From Actibacterium sp. 188UL27-1 (GTDB lineage: Bacteria; Pseudomonadota; Alphaproteobacteria; Rhodobacterales; Rhodobacteraceae), in the NCBI RefSeq assembly GCF_016901225.1, contig NZ_JAFEUL010000004.1:229452-293451 (forward strand): a stretch of 64,000 nt of DNA, read 5' to 3'. Each line of letters starts with the position of its first letter. The stretch's first letter is position 1. The translations under genes and the position numbers were made by a program. Below are positions 26,495 through 35,888 of the stretch, piece by piece. The notes under the pieces were generated by a model. It did no database searches, was not told the origin of the DNA, and saw only the letters and a program-made list of their open reading frames with translations.

Positions 26495-27474
26495 GTGGCG
26501 GGTCCTTTCGGGGTAGTGAGAAGGGAGTGGAGCGCGTAGTCGCCGGTGTCGGTGAGCCTTATAACGCGTGTGAGGTCCGCGAGGCGGCGATCGCTGCCGC
26601 GTCCTTCCAGGATTGCGAGCACGTCGATGGTCTCCGCGATCAGTGCCCGCGGGACGGTGACGACGGCTTCCTGAATGAGCTGTTCGAGGCGTCGCAGCGC
26701 ACCGATGGCCGAGCCTGCGTGGATGGTGCCGATCCCGCCGGGATGGCCGGTGCCCCAGGCTTTGAGCAGATCGAGGGCTTCAAACCCGCGCACCTCGCCG
26801 ATTGGGATTCGATCCGGGCGCAGGCGCAGGGAAGAACGAACGAGATCGGAGAGCGTCGCGACGCCGTCCTTGGTGCGCAGCGCGACCAGATTGGGCGTCG
26901 TGCATTGTAGCTCGCGGATGTCTTCGATGAGGACCACGCGGTCGGCGGTTTTGGCGACTTCGGCGAGCAGTGCGTTGGTGAGCGTGGTCTTGCCCGTCGA
27001 TGTGCCGCCGGCGACGAGGATGTTGGAGCGGGACACAACGGCTTCGCGAAGTGCGTCGGCGGCAGCGGCGTCCATGATCCCGGTGCGGACATAATCGTCG
27101 AGCGTGAAGACGGCGATGGCGGGCTTGCGGATGGCGAAGGTTGGGGCCGCGACGACCGGAGGGAGCAATCCCTCGAAGCGTTCACCCGTTCCAGGCAACT
27201 CGGCCGAGACGCGCGGCGCCTCGGCGTGGACCTCCGCTCCCACATGATGGGCGACCAAGCGGACAATCCGCTCGCCATCGTCGGCGGTCAGCGTCGCGCC
27301 CGTATCGCAGAGGCCGTCACCGAGCCGGTCGACCCACAGGCGACCGCAGGGATTGAGCATCACCTCGATGACGGCGTCCTCGTCGAGCCACTCTGCGATA
27401 TCGGCGCCAAGCGCCGTGCGGAGCATGCGGGAACCGCGCTCGATCGCTGCTGATTTAAGAGTGTGGACGGTCAT
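26491..27474 (-). CDS. trbB: Conjugal transfer ATPase TrbB (VirB11-like)
   Basis: A 327-residue VirB11-type hexameric secretion ATPase. Walker A is [16 protein letters not shown] (about residues 152-167). The Asp box [10 protein letters not shown], Walker [23 protein letters not shown] and the His box follow in order. It is the first gene of the trb run. Related ICEs have the CopG gene directly upstream, while here a cargo cassette separates the two. Confidence 0.95.
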   Translation of the reverse strand: MTVHTLKSAAIERGSRMLRTALGADIAEWLDEDAVIEVMLNPCGRLWVDRLGDGLCDTGATLTADDGERIVRLVAHHVGAEVHAEAPRVSAELPGTGERFEGLLPPVVAAPTFAIRKPAIAVFTLDDYVRTGIMDAAAADALREAVVSRSNILVAGGTSTGKTTLTNALLAEVAKTADRVVLIEDIRELQCTTPNLVALRTKDGVATLSDLVRSSLRLRPDRIPIGEVRGFEALDLLKAWGTGHPGGIGTIHAGSAIGALRRLEQLIQEAVVTVPRALIAETIDVLAILEGRGSDRRLADLTRVIRLTDTGDYALHSLLTTPKGPAT

Positions 27475-27699
27475 TCGCGGCCCCGCATCTGGTTACGGGG
27501 TCGATCAAGAATACCGGAATCAGGTCACCGGCAACAGGTTTGAGGGCGTAGTAGTGTGTTAGCGTAGAGAGGCAGGCGGCTGGGTATTTGGCTCCATTAT
27601 CTTGTCGACGGCAGATGTCCGACGTACGGGACTTTTCGGACTTTCGCGGCGCTGCTTACGAATGTCCGGGCCCAAGAGCTTGCGTTGCCGAACGTCTCG

Positions 27700-28608
27700 C
27701 TACTTGACGGCCCGGACAGCCGCCACCTTTAGAAAGTCGATGATGACACGGAGCCGTTGCGCTCGCGCGGCGCCGGTCGGGTAGTAAAGGAACAAGCCCG
27801 GCACAGATGGGCAGAGTTCGTCGAAGAGAGAGACGAGACCGCCGTCCTCGATGTCTGCCTCGACCAGCGGTCGGAGAAGATAGCCGATCCCTACGCCTGC
27901 CAAGGCCGCCGCCCGTAGCGCATTGGGGTCGTTCACCACCGGTCCGCCGCGCGGATCGACCACTCGCCGCCCGGCGCGCGTCTCGAACGCAAATGGCGCG
28001 AGGGTGCCGGAACGGCCAAAGCGGTATCGAATACAGGTGTGATCCAGCAGGTCCTCCGGTGCCTCTGGACGGCCATTCCGGTCGAGGTAATCTGGCGAAG
28101 CGAAGACCGCCTCGGGCAGCGGCGGGCCAAGGCGGACGGCCACCATGTCCTCTTGTATTGCGTCCTGTATCCGGATGCCGGCGTCGATGCCCAAGGCCAC
28201 GATGTCGGTGAAAGCGTCTTCGACGATCAGTTCGAGCGAAATGGCGGGATAGGCCCGCTGGAAGGCCCATAGCCTCTGCCCGAGGATATGATCGTGCACG
28301 ATCCGCGGCAGCGTCACCCGCAAAGGCCCACTAGGCGTGTTGGCGCGTCCGCGCACCTCGTCGAGCACAGCGTCAAGCCGGCCAGTAGCCTGCGTTCCTC
28401 CGCGCAGGAGGATCTCGCCATACTCGGTCAGTGACAAGGATCGTGTAGTGCGCTGGATCAGCGTGACGCCAAGTGAGTCCTCAAATTGCTTGAGGCGTTG
28501 GCTTACGGCAGGCGGCTGGACGTTCAGCGCCGCCGCCGCGCCGCGCAGGCTGCCCGCACGCACGACTGCAAGGAAGACCTCCAGCCCGGCCCAGTCTGTA
28601 CGCGCCAT
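27700..28608 (-). CDS. LysR-type transcriptional regulator (cargo)
   Basis: A 302-residue LysR protein: helix-turn-helix at about residues 5-60 (LEVFLAVVRAGSLRGAAAALNVQPPAVSQRLKQFEDSLGVTLIQRT) and a CrgA-like substrate-binding domain from about residue 90. It is divergent from the SnoaL-like gene at 28725, the standard arrangement for LysR control of a neighbour. A GATAAG-N5-CTTATC palindrome overlaps the start. The pair lies between trbB and the CopG gene, so it is an insertion into the transfer operon. Confidence 0.88.
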   Translation of the reverse strand: MARTDWAGLEVFLAVVRAGSLRGAAAALNVQPPAVSQRLKQFEDSLGVTLIQRTTRSLSLTEYGEILLRGGTQATGRLDAVLDEVRGRANTPSGPLRVTLPRIVHDHILGQRLWAFQRAYPAISLELIVEDAFTDIVALGIDAGIRIQDAIQEDMVAVRLGPPLPEAVFASPDYLDRNGRPEAPEDLLDHTCIRYRFGRSGTLAPFAFETRAGRRVVDPRGGPVVNDPNALRAAALAGVGIGYLLRPLVEADIEDGGLVSLFDELCPSVPGLFLYYPTGAARAQRLRVIIDFLKVAAVRAVK

Positions 28609-28609
28609 T

Positions 28610-28626
28610 GATAAGCTCCACTTATC
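28610..28626. promoter_or_regulatory. Probable LysR operator
   Basis: GATAAG (28610-28615) and CTTATC (28621-28626) form an exact inverted repeat with 5-bp spacing, right beside the LysR start codon (28606-28608). Its location in the divergent promoter region suggests autoregulation. Confidence 0.5.
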
Positions 28627-28724
28627 TCTGTGCTAATTCCAAGCGGAATTTTCCGAAGTGTCAACCTCCGTCATTCTTTCTTCATTGAAACCCGGACGAT
28701 CGTCCGAACCAGATGGAGAGACCC

Positions 28725-29183
28725 ATGCAGATTGAGACACTGACCGCCGGCCAATCCCCCGAGGCCGTCCGCCACCACACCGCGCTGATCAAGCGCTACT
28801 TCGGCGTGCAGGAGACGCACGACATCGACACCTGGGCCGAGATGTGGACCGAGGACGCCGTGTTTCGCGCGCCCTACGGCCCGTCCTCGTTTCCCGACAA
28901 GTTCGAGGGCCGGGACGTGTTCGTGCCGATGTTCCGCGAACTCTTCGAAGGCTACGGCACGGTCAAGATCGGCGGCATCGACGTCTATGCCGCACCGGAC
29001 CCCGGCGTCTTTGCCGCCGTCTGGGACGTTTCGATCGAGATCAAGGCGACCGGGCTGCGCTACGAGAGCCGCAACTTCGGCATCTTCAGGTTCCGGGGCG
29101 ACCAGATCGAGGACTTTGTGGAGTACTTCAATCCGCTCAAGTTCGCCAAGGCCGCCGGCCTTGACCTGACCGCCGATCTCTAG
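28725..29183 (+). CDS. SnoaL-like / NTF2-fold protein (cargo)
   Basis: A 152-residue single-domain protein with the NTF2-like cone fold. HHTALIKRYFGVQETHDIDTWAEMWTEDAVFRAPYG at the N-terminus and the beta-rich C-terminal half ending FVEYFNPLKFAKAAG match SnoaL-like or steroid isomerase-like proteins. Members are small isomerases, cyclases or ligand binders, and substrate cannot be assigned. ATG 28725 is chosen over ATG 28713 because GGAGAG lies just before it. It is probably controlled by the divergent LysR gene. Confidence 0.75.
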   Translation: MQIETLTAGQSPEAVRHHTALIKRYFGVQETHDIDTWAEMWTEDAVFRAPYGPSSFPDKFEGRDVFVPMFRELFEGYGTVKIGGIDVYAAPDPGVFAAVWDVSIEIKATGLRYESRNFGIFRFRGDQIEDFVEYFNPLKFAKAAGLDLTADL

Positions 29184-29387
29184 CGAAGTTCGGCGCGGTG
29201 AACTGAACATGAGGGTCGCCGCGCCTCAAGCTATGGTGGGGATTCGACGCGTTCGATATCGTGAGGAACCCGTCTTGTTAGGTACGCCCGCGTAAGACGC
29301 CGACGAGAAACGGTTTCAAGGTTAAAATAGGGTCGTCGTCAGGTTTCGGCAAAGCTGGATAGGCACGTCTAGAGGCGTGGGAACGCC

Positions 29388-29445
29388 GGAAGCTGCCGTT
29401 CATCCACTCCGGCGCATCACGCAATTTGGGCTCGAAGCCGTCATT
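29388..29445 (-). repeat. Short repeat at a cargo/backbone boundary (copy A)
   Basis: A two-block motif, GGAAGCTGCCGTTCA (29388-29402) and GGGCTCGAAGCCGTCATT (29428-29445) spaced by 25 bp, recurs with 24-bp spacing at 39684-39740. Both copies lie where a cargo cassette meets conserved ICE backbone. The rest of 29184-29440 shows no gene. Confidence 0.5.
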
Positions 29446-29866
29446 TGACATCCGCCGCGGGCAGATCCTCCGAGACTTCCTTGGTGAGCGTTTTGCCTTT
29501 CACCAATCGCCGCCCGAGCGCTTCGACGAATCCGTCATATCGTTCTTTGCCGGACGCCTGTGCTGCATCGCGCATTTCTTCGGGCAGCGGCGGCGTTGTG
29601 GTCAGCCAGAACTTGACGAACAGCGCCACGGCTTCGTTTCCAATGGAATGGTCACGCTCCAGCCGCTCGACAGCCCGGGTGAGCCGATCTAGGCGCCGGA
29701 CAATCGCCGCCTCGCGCTGATCGGCTCCGTCAGGCGACAGGAATTCAGCGAGCGCCGCTTCCACGATCTGCGATTTCGAGACCTTCCGGCGGGCAGCCAG
29801 CGCTTCCAGCTCACCCGACAGAACCGGATCGAAGTACACATTCAGGCGCTCTTTCTTCACGGCCAA
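29441..29866 (-). CDS. CopG-family ribbon-helix-helix protein
   Basis: A 141-residue protein whose N-terminus (KERLNVYFDPVLSGELEALAARRKVSKSQIVEAALAEFL) is a ribbon-helix-helix DNA-binding domain. A longer helical C-terminus of unknown role follows. It starts 3 bp downstream of traG, the fixed position of this family in alphaproteobacterial ICEs, where it probably acts in transfer control or as a relaxosome accessory. Confidence 0.85.
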   Translation of the reverse strand: MAVKKERLNVYFDPVLSGELEALAARRKVSKSQIVEAALAEFLSPDGADQREAAIVRRLDRLTRAVERLERDHSIGNEAVALFVKFWLTTTPPLPEEMRDAAQASGKERYDGFVEALGRRLVKGKTLTKEVSEDLPAADVK

Positions 29867-29869
29867 CTC

Positions 29870-31864
29870 TTAAAGCTCGATCCCGTCATCGGGATCGAGC
29901 GAGGCCTGTCGTGCGACCGTGCCGAACCGGTCCAGCATGGCTTTCGCTCGTTGCGCGTCATCTTCCGGTTCGTCATCGAGATCGGCGAACTCGCTGCGTG
30001 TCGGTGTCGGCTGAGGAGAGATGTCTTCGTGCTCGGGGAGATCGGGCTCACGTCGAATGCCGCCATCGGTGTCGTCCGATGATTTCTTCCGCTTCCTAGG
30101 TGGTGGCGCGGCGATCGGTTCGCGACTGCTCCAATCGTCTGCCGTGCTGCCAACCAACTCATCGCTGGCAGTCCGATCCGGTGGCGGTGCGATCCGAGCC
30201 TTGAACTGCGGATCGGTGTAGTAGCGCGCCTTCTCTGCCCGCACCGGAGGCGCACCGGAAATCAGGACAATCTCGTCCGTCGGCGGGAGCTGCATCATCT
30301 CGCCGGGCGTCAGCAGCGGCCGCGCTGTCTCCTGACGGGACACCATCAAATGCCCAAGCCAGGGTGAGAGCCTGTGCCCGGCATAGTTCTTCATCGCCCG
30401 CATCTCGGTCGCGGTGCCGAGTGCGTCGGACACGCGCTTCGCGGTGCGCTCATCATTGGTCGCGAAGGCGACGCGCACATGGCAATTGTCGAGGATGGCG
30501 TTGTTTTGCCCGTAGGCCTTCTCGATCTGATTGAGCGACTGGGCGATCAGGAACGCCTTGATGCCGTAGCCTGCCATGAAGGCGAGTTGGCTTTCGAAGA
30601 AGTCGAGCCTCCCGAGCGCCGGGAATTCGTCGAGCATCAGCAGCATGCGGTGGTTGCGCTTGGCGTGCAGATCTTCGGTTAGCCGTCGACCGATCTGGTT
30701 GAGCACGAGCCGGATCAGCGGCTTGGTGCGCGAGATGTCGGAGGGCGGCACGACGAGATAGAGCGTCACCGGCCTGTCGCCGGTCACGAGATCGTCGATC
30801 CGCCAGTCGCAGCGGCGCGTGACTGTGGCCACGACCGGATCGCGATAGAGCCCGAGGAAACTCATCGCCGTCGAGAGGACGCCTGATCGTTCGTTCTCGG
30901 ATTTGTTCAGGAGTTCGCGCGCGGCCTGCGCGACGACAGGATGCGGGTGATCTCCGAGATGCGGCGTCCGCATCATGGCGGCTAGGGTCGACTCGATCGG
31001 CCGCTTTGGATCGGACAGGAACGCCGCGACCCCGGCCAGCGTCTTGTCGGCCTCGGCGTATAGCACATGCAGGATCGCGCCGACGAGAAGCGAGTGGCTC
31101 GTTTTCTCCCAGTGGTTCCGGCGTTCGAGCAATCCTTCGGGATCGACCAGGATGTCGGCGACATTCTGGACGTCGCGCACTTCACTGTCGCCGCGCCGCA
31201 CTTCGAGCAGCGGATTGTAGGCTGCCGAGTTTGGATCGGTCGGATCGAAGAGCAGCACCCGGCTAAAGCGGGAACGATAGTTTGCCGTGAGTTGCCAGTT
31301 CTCACCCTTGATGTCGTGGACGATCGCCGAGCCCGGCCAGGTCAGAAGCGACGGCACGACCAGGCCAACTCCCTTGCCGGAGCGCGTCGGTGCAAAGCAG
31401 AGCACATGCTCTGGTCCGTCGTGCCGGAGGTAGCGGGACCGGTAGCGTCCGAGGACCACGCCATCATCCACGAACAATCCCGCCTCGCGCATATCCTTCT
31501 CGGTCCCCCATCGCGCGGAGCCGTAAGTCGTCACGTTGCTCGCTTCGCGAGCGCGCAGAACGGAGAGGAAGATCGCGACGCAAACAGAAGCGATGCCGCC
31601 CGCGCCCGCGATGATTGCGCCCTCCATGAAGACGCGCGGCGCATAGGCGTCGTACCAGTACCACCAGACAAAGACGTTCCAGGGCGGGTAGATCGGCAGG
31701 CCGAAGATGGTCGCCACCGGGTCGCCCAGTTCGGACTGGAAGCCGAGCCGGAACGCCACCCATTGCGTCGCCGCCCAGACGAAGAGCAGCGCGACCGTCG
31801 AGACGACGAGGATCTGGCCCCAGAGGATGGCGGTGGCCGGTGATGCATGTTTCTTCGAGGTCAT
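29870..31864 (-). CDS. traG: Type IV coupling protein TraG (VirD4-like)
   Basis: A 664-residue VirD4-type ATPase linking the relaxosome to the secretion channel. Two N-terminal transmembrane segments lie at about residues 12-35 and 65-95. Walker A is PTRSGKGVGLVVPSLL (about 157-172) and Walker B is MLLMLDEFPALG. The RAGE-type motifs FLIAQSLNQIEKAYG and FATNDERTAKRVSDALG follow. The acidic C-terminal tail is disordered. The frame opens 50 codons earlier within the relaxase gene, but ATG 31864 gives the family N-terminus. Confidence 0.95.
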   Translation of the reverse strand: MTSKKHASPATAILWGQILVVSTVALLFVWAATQWVAFRLGFQSELGDPVATIFGLPIYPPWNVFVWWYWYDAYAPRVFMEGAIIAGAGGIASVCVAIFLSVLRAREASNVTTYGSARWGTEKDMREAGLFVDDGVVLGRYRSRYLRHDGPEHVLCFAPTRSGKGVGLVVPSLLTWPGSAIVHDIKGENWQLTANYRSRFSRVLLFDPTDPNSAAYNPLLEVRRGDSEVRDVQNVADILVDPEGLLERRNHWEKTSHSLLVGAILHVLYAEADKTLAGVAAFLSDPKRPIESTLAAMMRTPHLGDHPHPVVAQAARELLNKSENERSGVLSTAMSFLGLYRDPVVATVTRRCDWRIDDLVTGDRPVTLYLVVPPSDISRTKPLIRLVLNQIGRRLTEDLHAKRNHRMLLMLDEFPALGRLDFFESQLAFMAGYGIKAFLIAQSLNQIEKAYGQNNAILDNCHVRVAFATNDERTAKRVSDALGTATEMRAMKNYAGHRLSPWLGHLMVSRQETARPLLTPGEMMQLPPTDEIVLISGAPPVRAEKARYYTDPQFKARIAPPPDRTASDELVGSTADDWSSREPIAAPPPRKRKKSSDDTDGGIRREPDLPEHEDISPQPTPTRSEFADLDDEPEDDAQRAKAMLDRFGTVARQASLDPDDGIEL

Positions 31865-31877
31865 AGAGTTCTCCGGG

Positions 31878-33632
31878 TCAGATCGACAGGCCGCGCTTGC
31901 GGCCGAGCGACCAGTCGATGCCGCCGCCGGCCGCGACGGTGCCAGAGACGGTCTGGCCGAGATGCTTTTCCAGCTGGGGCTTCCAGGGGACGAGCTCGAA
32001 GCCCATCCCGTCATCGATCATGGCGAAACGGCCCGACGCGAGATCGAGGCGTTGGCGATACGTGCCAGCCACGGTCTCGCCGTCACCGGACTTGCGGAAG
32101 GACAGACCGGTGTCGTCGGCGATCTTGCTTGCAGCTTGATCGAGATCGCGCCGGCGCAGTGTCTTCAGGAGATCGCGGTTGAAGGTGAAGCGCTGACCTT
32201 GCCGCGTCGCCAGACCCTGTCCAACCAAATGCTCGGCCCGCTTCTCCAATGCGTCGCGGACCTCCGCGCCAAACCCGCTCTGCGCGAGCGGCGCGCGAGT
32301 CTTGGCGAGCGCCAGCCGATCGACCCAGGTCGCGCCATCGGCATCGACCTGCTTTTCCAACGCAACGTCCGACCGGCCGACCAGCGCCAACCGTTTCGCC
32401 CCTCCATCCTTTCCGGACCAACTCCGCGTCTCGACGATTCCGCCGACCGGCGTGTCGCCGGTGAGATCGAGATCGCGGAACCGCAAGTGATGAAGACGTC
32501 CGTCGACTCCGTCGATGATGGCGTAGGCTTCGCCGGAGAGTTCGTTGTGCAACCCGCGATCGACCAGCTTTCCGAGAATCGGTGTGTCCGGCTGCCCCTC
32601 GATTGCAAAGTCGGTTTGTGCGCGGGACTGACCATCCATCGCCTGGTGCATTGTCTTGATGATGTCGCCGCGCACGGCCATCTCGCGCAGCATTTCTTCC
32701 ATGCCGGGCTTGAGCTGCCAGACCGCGGGCGCGAGCTTTTCGGCGAGGCCGAACCGTTCCAACGTCTGTGCCCGTCCGATCATTCGGCGCTTGAGGCCTT
32801 TGTCGTCGAGATCGGGTGCGCCTGGCCGCAAGTCAGCGACGCCGAGGGTGTCATCGGCGTAAGACCGCAGCACTCGGTCCAGACCGGTCCAGCGCTCGGC
32901 TTTCACTTCGGCATCCAGCCCGGCCGCGATCTCCTTCTCACTGCGGGGACCGAGCTCCAGCTCCACAAGCTCTTCGGCCCGGCCCCGCAGACCGCGGCTG
33001 ATGTAGTCCCGGGAGATAACCAGGTCTTTGCCGTCATCGGCCCTGCCGCAGACCAGGACATGGACATGCGGATTGTCGGTGTTCCAATGATCGACGGCGA
33101 CCCAATCGAGTTCGGTGCCGAGATCGCGCTCGGCCTGGGCCATGAGGTCGCGAGTGAAGGCGCGCAGATCCTCCATCTGTCCGGCGTCTTCCGGCGAGAC
33201 GATGAAGCGGAAATGATGCCGGTCATCTTCGGTGCTCGCGGCGAAGGCGCGATCGTCGGCCTGGTCGTGCTCCTTGTCGAACATCGCCGCATCTCGGCCG
33301 TCCTTGGTGACGCCCTCGCGTTTCAGATAATCGAGATGCTTGGCGAGCGGTGCGGACCGATATTTCTGGCCGCGATGTCGGACGATCCGCGCATTCACCA
33401 CGACCCGGCGCTGCGTCCGCGCAAGCCCGCGAGACACTCTGACGAAGCGCCCGCGTCCGAATGTCGACCGACCGGCGCGAACGCCGCTCGTCCTGAAATG
33501 ATTGCCGGTATGCCCGGCTTTCTTCGCGGCGCGCATGACCTGTCCGACGAAGCTCTTGGCCCGTTTGGCCGACGGTCCTTTGTCGCGGATACGCCCTGGC
33601 TTGATGCGGATGTCGCTATCGCGCTGGCTCAC
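31878..33632 (-). CDS. Relaxase (VirD2-like, DUF3363 domain)
   Basis: A 584-residue relaxase/mobilisation nuclease that nicks oriT and pilots the strand. A basic N-terminus (IRIKPGRIRDKG, then many Arg/Lys) precedes the nuclease domain with HHFRFIVSPEDA and the metal-binding HWNTDNPHVHVLVCG (about residues 172-186). The C-terminal half is DUF3363. GTG 33632 is chosen: a GGGAAGG box lies 7-8 bp before it and the family start S-Q-R-D-S-D follows. The upstream frame lacks conserved sequence. It is 13 bp from traG. Confidence 0.92.
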   Translation of the reverse strand: MSQRDSDIRIKPGRIRDKGPSAKRAKSFVGQVMRAAKKAGHTGNHFRTSGVRAGRSTFGRGRFVRVSRGLARTQRRVVVNARIVRHRGQKYRSAPLAKHLDYLKREGVTKDGRDAAMFDKEHDQADDRAFAASTEDDRHHFRFIVSPEDAGQMEDLRAFTRDLMAQAERDLGTELDWVAVDHWNTDNPHVHVLVCGRADDGKDLVISRDYISRGLRGRAEELVELELGPRSEKEIAAGLDAEVKAERWTGLDRVLRSYADDTLGVADLRPGAPDLDDKGLKRRMIGRAQTLERFGLAEKLAPAVWQLKPGMEEMLREMAVRGDIIKTMHQAMDGQSRAQTDFAIEGQPDTPILGKLVDRGLHNELSGEAYAIIDGVDGRLHHLRFRDLDLTGDTPVGGIVETRSWSGKDGGAKRLALVGRSDVALEKQVDADGATWVDRLALAKTRAPLAQSGFGAEVRDALEKRAEHLVGQGLATRQGQRFTFNRDLLKTLRRRDLDQAASKIADDTGLSFRKSGDGETVAGTYRQRLDLASGRFAMIDDGMGFELVPWKPQLEKHLGQTVSGTVAAGGGIDWSLGRKRGLSI

Positions 33633-33698
33633 GCTCGTACCTTCCCAAAATCTGGCATGGCACGATGAAAGGCGCATATAATCAGAGGGATAGCTGGG

Positions 33699-33728
33699 AG
33701 TGCAGCACTGTGACCAAGTGCGCAGCAC
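33699..33728. other. Paired small palindromes upstream of the relaxase, candidate oriT region
   Basis: AGTGC-A-GCACT (33699-33709) and GTGC-GCA-GCAC (33718-33728) are two related palindromes within the 247-bp gap between the relaxase and the lytic transglycosylase genes. oriT is often found just upstream of a relaxase gene. Nicking has not been shown and the nic site cannot be placed. Confidence 0.3.
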
Positions 33729-33879
33729 GCAAAAACCCCAAAAACAACAACGCCGTAGCGCCCCCGCGCGTCCGGCCTTTTATCTTGCCCTCCCGTCGTT
33801 GATATCGGGTGGAATCCTTCGTCTACCGCATTCCATACGAGGCAGCACGACGGAACGGGGCGGAGCCAGATCACTGCGC

Positions 33880-34629
33880 TCATCGCTCTGGCTCCCCGGT
33901 TCTGGAGACGAAAAGCGGGTTCGATTGGCTGTGCTGTGAACGCGGCAGAGGCGGTTCTTCGGCGGTCTGAACATCGGCTGATGTGCGGTCTGGTTCGGCT
34001 CCGAGTTGCGTTTCACGCGAAGTTGAGACGGGCGCAAAGAGCGGCGCGGCTTGCCACCGGTCGGCAGATACGGTGCGGATTGGCTGCAGCGGCAGTGCAT
34101 CCGAGAAACCGAGTTCTTGCGAAAGCGATGCAACGTAGCGGCGTGTCTCGCGTGGCAGAGAGCGCCCGGTTCGCAGATGCTCGGCATACCGTCCGGGGCC
34201 AGCATTATAGGCCGCGAGAAACCCCGGCGCGCCGAATTGGTCGTACATCTGGCGCAGATAGGCCGTACCCGCGAGGATGTTCTCGCGGCGGTCGAACGGG
34301 TTCGCGCCAAAGCCATGGGCTGCACGAAGCTCGGCCCAAGTGCCCGGCATGATCTGCATCAGGCCCATCGCACCGGCACTGCTGACGGCGCGTGCATTGC
34401 CCGCGCTCTCGGCCTCCATGACGGCGCGTATCCAGCGCTCGGGAATGCCGAAGCGTTGCGCAGCTTCGGCAATATGAGCGTCGCCATCGGAGGCTGGCGT
34501 CGCAGTCTCCGCGGAGCGCGAGACCCTGTCCTGTGCGCCAGCGGCGGGCGGATTGGCGCAGCCGGAAAGCGCGAACAAGATCGCGGAAGCGGCAGCGAAG
34601 CGACGGCCGGAAGGAGGGAGGAAGGTCAT
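33880..34629 (-). CDS. Lytic transglycosylase (conjugation-associated)
   Basis: A 249-residue lipoprotein-type transglycosylase that opens the peptidoglycan for the conjugation channel. A signal peptide with lipobox LSGC (Cys about residue 23) is followed by the SLT domain: catalytic Glu in AVMEAESAGNARAVSSAGAMGLMQIMPGTW and the conserved LAGTAYLRQMYDQFGA and AAYNAGPGRY. The C-terminal third is low complexity. ATG 34629 is chosen by the signal peptide; a longer frame runs upstream. Confidence 0.93.
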   Translation of the reverse strand: MTFLPPSGRRFAAASAILFALSGCANPPAAGAQDRVSRSAETATPASDGDAHIAEAAQRFGIPERWIRAVMEAESAGNARAVSSAGAMGLMQIMPGTWAELRAAHGFGANPFDRRENILAGTAYLRQMYDQFGAPGFLAAYNAGPGRYAEHLRTGRSLPRETRRYVASLSQELGFSDALPLQPIRTVSADRWQAAPLFAPVSTSRETQLGAEPDRTSADVQTAEEPPLPRSQHSQSNPLFVSRTGEPER

Positions 34630-34633
34630 CGTG

Positions 34634-35146
34634 TCAGCCCTCCCGTGTCCAGATCGGCACCGCACGACCGAGGATCGTGTCGCGCGGCAAAGGCCCGAAA
34701 TACCGACCGTCGAGGCTCGCCTCGGTGTTGGGATTGAGGAAGAAGATCTGATCGTCGGTGAGCCGCTGGCAGCCCTGCCAGACGGGCAACAGGCGATCGA
34801 TACGGTCGCGTGTCTTGGCGATCGCGACGGTCTCGCCATCGATGCTGATGGTGACGCCCGCGCGGCAGACGCGCTGTCCGGGGAGCGCGGCGACATGCTT
34901 GATGAGCGGGACATCGGCGCCGAGATAGCCGTGCTCCAGGAGCCAGTCGCCGAGCGGCGATGGTGGTTCGAGAACCACGAGATCGCCGACATTCGGCGCG
35001 TCGAGCGGCTGCACGGCATAAAAGCCGATTGGCACGCTGGCCGACGCATTCCAGACCAGGATAGGGTTGGCGCGGATAATCGCCGAAAGTGCGATCAAGG
35101 CTATGCCGGCGCTGCCGATGATGAGCGAGGGGCGCGCGCGTCTCAT
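34634..35146 (-). CDS. traF: TraF-type signal peptidase (S26)
   Basis: A 170-residue S26 peptidase of the conjugation-specific TraF group, which in related systems circularises TrbC pilin. One N-terminal membrane anchor (about residues 8-25) precedes the catalytic Ser in SASVPIGFY (about 36) and Lys in LIKHVAALPGQ (about 84). C-terminal FFLNPNTEASLDGRYFGPL is typical. The stop lies 4 bp before the transglycosylase start and the start overlaps the DUF2840 stop. Confidence 0.92.
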   Translation of the reverse strand: MRRARPSLIIGSAGIALIALSAIIRANPILVWNASASVPIGFYAVQPLDAPNVGDLVVLEPPSPLGDWLLEHGYLGADVPLIKHVAALPGQRVCRAGVTISIDGETVAIAKTRDRIDRLLPVWQGCQRLTDDQIFFLNPNTEASLDGRYFGPLPRDTILGRAVPIWTREG

Positions 35147-35607
35147 GCCGCCAGCGCCCGACGTTTGAGCCAGGCCTCATGCCGAAAAGGCGTGTAGCGG
35201 CGCGGCTCGAGATTGCAGCTGAGGCGGTTGTGGAGGTGCCGCCAATGGTCCGGGCAGGCATCCTCCGGTGGGATGTCTTCGGCCTCGATCTGGTCGATTG
35301 AGAGCAACACCGCTTCGACCTTCGGCCAACCGGAAAGCCGTAAGAGCGACATCCCGCCGGGCGTCACGAACGGCACCGTCGAATAGCGCTCGTCGGGACT
35401 GACGGCTTTCAAGATGTCGATCCGGCTCTCGACAGTGCCGTAGTCGTTCGCGGCCCAGCGGACGAAGGCAAAGACACTGCCGGGATCGAGCCCGACAACG
35501 CGAACCGATCGGTTGAGAACCGTTTCTTGAACGATCCGGCCGAAGCGCAACCAGCGCTCGATGCGGCCTTCGATCCACGTCAATTCGATGGTCGTGCGCC
35601 CGCTCAT
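35143..35607 (-). CDS. DUF2840 family protein
   Basis: A 154-residue DUF2840 protein, of usual length. The signature segments are TTIELTWIEGRIERWLRFGR, VVGLDPGSVFAFVRWAANDYGTVES and the C-terminal ACPDHWRHLHNRLSCNLEPRRYT. The family is confined to conjugative elements of alphaproteobacteria and precedes traF. Function unknown. It overlaps its neighbours by 4 bp on both sides. Confidence 0.88.
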   Translation of the reverse strand: MSGRTTIELTWIEGRIERWLRFGRIVQETVLNRSVRVVGLDPGSVFAFVRWAANDYGTVESRIDILKAVSPDERYSTVPFVTPGGMSLLRLSGWPKVEAVLLSIDQIEAEDIPPEDACPDHWRHLHNRLSCNLEPRRYTPFRHEAWLKRRALAA

Positions 35608-35888
35608 GAGCGCTTCTCGCCGCTATAGGCCGGCGAAATTGCGGCATGGCGCTTGGCGGGAAGGACGGTGTCGCCCGTGTCGTCCGAGGTCGAGCTTTTC
35701 TCGCCGCGGCTGACCCAGGCTTGCAGATCTTCGACCGCGTAAACGACCCGTCCGCCGATCTTGGAATACTTCGGGCCGGTTCCGTAGGTGCGGTGTTTCT
35801 CGAGCGTGCGGCCGGACAGGCCGAGAAAACGGGCGGCTTCGGGGGTTCTGAGATAGCGCGGCGGCAGGCCGGCATTCGGATCGGGCAT
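35604..35888 (-). CDS. AlpA/excisionase-family helix-turn-helix protein
   Basis: A 94-residue protein with the MerR-like winged helix of AlpA/Xis proteins (YLRTPEAARFLGLSGRTLEKHRTYGTGPKYSKIGGRVVYAVEDLQAWVSRG, about residues 12-63). Such proteins control excision or the transfer operon in ICEs. It is the first gene of a run leading into DUF2840, traF, transglycosylase, relaxase and traG. Its tail is not conserved. Confidence 0.85.
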   Translation of the reverse strand: MPDPNAGLPPRYLRTPEAARFLGLSGRTLEKHRTYGTGPKYSKIGGRVVYAVEDLQAWVSRGEKSSTSDDTGDTVLPAKRHAAISPAYSGEKRS

